Source: Nautiliaceae bacterium
GTDB taxonomy: Bacteria; Campylobacterota; Campylobacteria; Campylobacterales; Nautiliaceae
Assembly: GCA_027063075.1 (NCBI GenBank)
Contig: JAMOSM010000111.1
Span: 1 to 9,136, forward strand
Length of the DNA stretch: 9,136 nucleotides
Direction of reading: 5' to 3'
The number at the start of each line of letters is the position of its first letter. Position 1 is the stretch's first letter. Under the pieces are notes generated by a model that saw only the letters and a program-made list of their open reading frames with translations, made no database searches and was not told the DNA's origin. Positions 7,801 to 9,136 of the stretch are shown piece by piece. The position numbers and the translations under genes are program-made.

Positions 7801-8649
7801 TATTACATCATAAACTCTAACATCAACTCTTTTTAAAGAAGAGATAATATTTTGAATTAATACTTTTAAAAGCTCTTCTCCCTTTTTAGTATTAACAAAA
7901 GCTATAAGCCTTTTTATTATCTCTTTTGATAAATTATCCGTATCGTTTATAAAATCGCTAAAATACATATTAGCAATAGATTTTTCGGCACTTTTTATAA
8001 TTTCATCAATATCTATAATATTTAAAATTTCATTTAAAAACTCTTCAATATCTCCATCAAAATCCCTAAAATCAATTTCTCTTAAAAGAAAGGTTAAATT
8101 TTTTTTGATATTTGAAAAGATTTTATTTGAAAGAATTTCATCAAGCTTTTTATCTTCAAGTGCAAAATAAAGAGTATCCCCAAAGTTTTTATTCTCAAGC
8201 ACCTCATTTACATTATCTTGAATATAATAAAATTGCTCTTTAGAAAGAAGCTTTTTTGTATCTACATTTTTTAAAAATTCTTTTTTAAACTCATTTTCTT
8301 TTTCTTCCAAATAAGAAATTATATTTTGTTTACTCTCTTTAAATCCGTTAATTTCACATAAAGCCTTCTCTCCATTAACATAAGGCAATCTATTTTCAAA
8401 CAAGTCCCTAACAAGTGCATCAAGCATCTTTTTAAATTCATCCGATTTTATCTCAGATAACAAAGTATCGTGATTTATTAAATCTCTTTCTATAAGTTCT
8501 GAAATATTTTTTATAAAACTCTCATACTCTTTTTCTATAACTCCACCAAAACCAAAATAACTTCTAAACAACATTTTTATAGCCATATTATTTGTAATAT
8601 ACCCGGTAACTCCACCTAAAATAGTATTACTAATAACCCCTTCTATCAT
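4897..8649 (-). CDS. Tandem double-DUF445 membrane-anchored protein (1250 aa)
   Basis: The N-terminal DUF445 signature appears twice: GGVTGYITNNMAIKMLFRSY at about residues 11-30 and YGVTGIFTNHLAITMLFRPY at about 625-644. The C-terminal signature of the family also appears twice: SPAEIRDMVENFMGKEL leading into LGAILGSVAG (about 573-605), and HPKEIEEMFYSFAGSYFNKL leading into GGIGAVFG (1214 to the end). The protein is thus two complete units of about 600 residues each, with membrane segments only at the N-terminus, centre and C-terminus. Acidic, lysine-rich helices lie between. Single-unit relatives such as Bacillus YheB are under 400 aa. Function in the family is unknown. I start at the second ATG (8647-8649), because AAGGAG stands 5 nt before it; a start at 8691 would add 14 polar residues without a ribosome site. 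It is the first gene of the membrane operon. Confidence 0.88.
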   Translation of the reverse strand: MIEGVISNTILGGVTGYITNNMAIKMLFRSYFGFGGVIEKEYESFIKNISELIERDLINHDTLLSEIKSDEFKKMLDALVRDLFENRLPYVNGEKALCEINGFKESKQNIISYLEEKENEFKKEFLKNVDTKKLLSKEQFYYIQDNVNEVLENKNFGDTLYFALEDKKLDEILSNKIFSNIKKNLTFLLREIDFRDFDGDIEEFLNEILNIIDIDEIIKSAEKSIANMYFSDFINDTDNLSKEIIKRLIAFVNTKKGEELLKVLIQNIISSLKRVDVRVYDVINEKTAAKVDYFIKNTLPYILDDIIRFVDKNQRDIERRIDSAINRVLDRSISGKILKKLKDIFMEDLVSRYGVVEEIKRAIRDYGDEAGAYLADKFHKMLKNHTIGEIIEILEEKGILKESILIALIKKNLNNLKDKNLEFLDELLNKRVGDVVDVDLSVLKDFPFVEYVKNFVYSDRFKNSLIKSLNELIEDLREKRVRDLSDGFDFGLKLDFDYEKVKFSLEDIDFKIDYSFFDKTDYITFNNIYSKFQNEKTYKNLESFTLGAVESNLKNMLEGKVSKAVSNELMKFSPAEIRDMVENFMGKELKPINTLGAILGSVAGAGYYAATFSFSNPLLTYATPLIYGVTGIFTNHLAITMLFRPYEKKSYLPYFSPGVVAKQKPKFAQNISNFVRDDILNDEALVSIFQKNEKVLKEALKGMISKDNYFVFDKLLENIAPKVYEFLTEYLIENKEKVATYLADYFYENRYLLQDYSSDIAKFLLEEIKSKDFSNFVIKKLQETNLSEFIPFILEFISKNSYVLVDKIIEALEFDKVKRKLLEYEKEFNEFVNTKSLQDFITYEMKKKIISSTKDKIFETIKDKNLIDLIVDKIQQESLTPNKKLRYVFDGFLERALYENVDNLVEVMIEAADDKRYDIKEKLIDALPFGTGWALKGKVEDIVDEVFDYTLPEFLNEKKMELLRILSKVLDYNLYDMGIDEDILNKEKLKEIFYKMYESEGFKRGVESFIISFISVIFMMKVIDILRLLNIRSVRDLVNIFEGNIRDILDIVVKNIQTKEKELIETVNLFLQNVLEEILKDKSLLDLLELKKEDVSKIVKNILENEKFQKELLIFLEDVLFELFSRDFFDKDILKRDLEEFLVELKYEKFQKVILPFVEEFFKNLNLLLDDRLKEEITDELIEALFLTLKDNLDLVIKAIDIKEVIKREINQMHPKEIEEMFYSFAGSYFNKLKLYGGIGAVFGLPSLVL

Positions 8650-8654
8650 CCTAT

Positions 8655-8660
8655 CTCCTT
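8655..8660 (-). promoter_or_regulatory. Ribosome binding site that fixes the DUF445 start
   Basis: AAGGAG on the minus strand, five bases (ATAGG) before ATG at 8649, favours that start over the in-frame ATG at 8691, which has no Shine-Dalgarno. A weak possible -10 (TATTAT, 8671-8676) lies just upstream. Confidence 0.75.
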
Positions 8661-8698
8661 GATTTTGTTGATAATATTTTTTAAAAATCATTTGTTAA

Positions 8699-8726
8699 AC
8701 TACTTGTAGTAAAAACCAAGCTACAA
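8699..8726 (-). promoter_or_regulatory. Overlapping alternative hairpins in the operon leader
   Basis: On the minus strand TTGTAG (8721-8726) can pair with CTACAA (8704-8709). The same CTAC segment can instead pair with the following GTAGT in the palindrome ACTACAAGTAGT (8699-8710). The two folds exclude each other, as in attenuators and riboswitch expression platforms. The stems are short, so this is suggestive only. Confidence 0.3.
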
Positions 8727-8728
8727 AC

Positions 8729-8812
8729 AAAAAATTAAGGCTAGAGCGGTCCGATGATGGCACCAACGAAGCTGATAGGGTTAGTACAGATACCTGTGAA
8801 GGTAGCTCTAGC
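8729..8812 (-). ncRNA. Unrecognised structured RNA: small RNA gene or riboswitch-like leader
   Basis: This segment of about 80 nt is roughly half G+C inside DNA that is otherwise very AT-rich. Its ends pair perfectly on the minus strand: GCTAGAGC (8805-8812) with GCTCTAGC (8740-8747). Inside, UACC/GGUA and ACAG/CUGU offer competing small hairpins. A TATAAT box ends 7 nt before the 5' stem, and CTTAATTTTTTG follows the 3' stem directly, the layout of a promoter, RNA and intrinsic terminator. It lies 80 nt upstream of the DUF445 start on the same strand, so it could be the sensor of a terminating leader for that operon. I could not match it to SRP, tmRNA, RNase P, 6S or tRNA, or to the TPP, fluoride, cobalamin or c-di-GMP riboswitches. 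Confidence 0.45.
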
Positions 8813-8819
8813 GAGGTTT

Positions 8820-8843
8820 ATTATATAACAGACTAATCATCTG
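8820..8843 (-). promoter_or_regulatory. Promoter -10 box with palindrome for the structured RNA
   Basis: TATAAT on the minus strand (8820-8825) would start transcription near 8812-8813, at the first base of the closing stem. Directly upstream, CAGA and TCTG (8829-8832 and 8840-8843) form an interrupted palindrome with a 7-bp centre, inside the region between -10 and -35, where a regulator could bind. There is no convincing -35 box (the best is TTACAA, at 19 bp). Confidence 0.5.
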
Positions 8844-8860
8844 CTTGTAAAGTAGAAAGC

Positions 8861-8896
8861 TCCCCTTTTCAAAGCGGGACAATTCACCTTTTTTTT
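8861..8896 (+). other. Hairpin followed by T8 run, weak terminator candidate
   Basis: TCCC-CTTT (8861-8868) pairs with AAAG-(c)-GGGA (8871-8879) with a two-base loop and one bulge. Eight T's lie at 8889-8896, but nine bases separate them from the stem, so an intrinsic terminator is doubtful. No plus-strand gene ends here. Confidence 0.2.
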
Positions 8897-9045
8897 ATCA
8901 AAAACCTAACATTCAAAAGCAAATTAGCATATTCTGAATTTTCAAATTTTAAATTTTATAATTAAAAATAGTTAATTTTACCAAATCTATATTTATCATT
9001 TTAACCACAATAAAGTGTCAAACACCATATTAATAAATAATTAAA

Positions 9046-9136
<91 letters not shown>

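Noticed and set aside
8650..8691. Fourteen-codon N-terminal extension of the DUF445 protein
   Set aside because: The upstream ATG lacks a Shine-Dalgarno, while AAGGAG sits ideally before the ATG at 8649, where the family motif region begins soon after.
8754..8828. 24-codon plus-strand ORF starting MMAPTKLIGLVQIPVKVALA within the GC-rich block
   Set aside because: It has no ribosome site at a usable distance, and the paired ends plus minus-strand promoter and U-tract explain the block better as RNA.
8740..8839. Minus-strand frame giving TGICTNPISFVGAIIGPL, faintly like an aquaporin NP motif
   Set aside because: No start codon lies in the frame, it is very short, and it coincides with the structured RNA.
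9013..9026. GTGT/ACAC mini hairpin after the tRNA as a terminator
   Set aside because: A four-bp stem without a proper U-tract is within chance for AT-rich DNA.

Overview
The window is AT-rich, with compact genes that are almost all on the minus strand. Protein style (many Lys, Ile, Phe), short intergenic gaps and GC-rich stable RNAs in AT-rich DNA suggest a Campylobacterota bacterium, perhaps a thermophilic Nautiliales type (Nautilia/Caminibacter/Lebetimonas). This placement is inference; no marker gene here fixes the species.

Left end (1-1165). The 3' part of a SagB/nitroreductase-type flavoenzyme (+) converges on a small coiled-coil protein gene (-). Their stop codons both lie inside one perfect hairpin. 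The coiled-coil gene has a consensus sigma70 promoter and a strong ribosome binding site.

CRISPR and RNA block (1163-1800). A mini CRISPR array of four repeats and three spacers reads best on the minus strand, and its repeat at the low-coordinate end has decayed. No cas gene is in the window. The array lies directly downstream of, and in the same direction as, the gene for the small signal recognition particle RNA (ffs). A perfect 20-bp inverted repeat and two smaller hairpins separate them. A protein-like open frame runs through the decayed terminal repeat and its neighbouring spacer.

Membrane operon (1808-8649, minus). The order of transcription is: a 1250-residue protein made of two complete DUF445 units in tandem, an unannotated 31-residue hydrophobic peptide whose start codon sits in the loop of a nested hairpin, a CLC-family anion channel or antiporter with unusual residues at key sites, and an MscS-type mechanosensitive channel. 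Gaps are 36 and 9 nt, followed by a 1-nt stop/start overlap, so these look co-expressed. The combination suggests a role at the envelope in ion or osmotic balance (inference).

Right end (8692-9136). Upstream of the operon is a GC-rich, unrecognised structured element. It has a TATAAT box just before it and a U-tract just after it on the minus strand, so it is either a small RNA gene or a riboswitch-like leader. Positions 8897-9045 are AT-rich and hold nothing I can support. The window ends exactly at the 5' end of a minus-strand tRNA-Ser(GCU).
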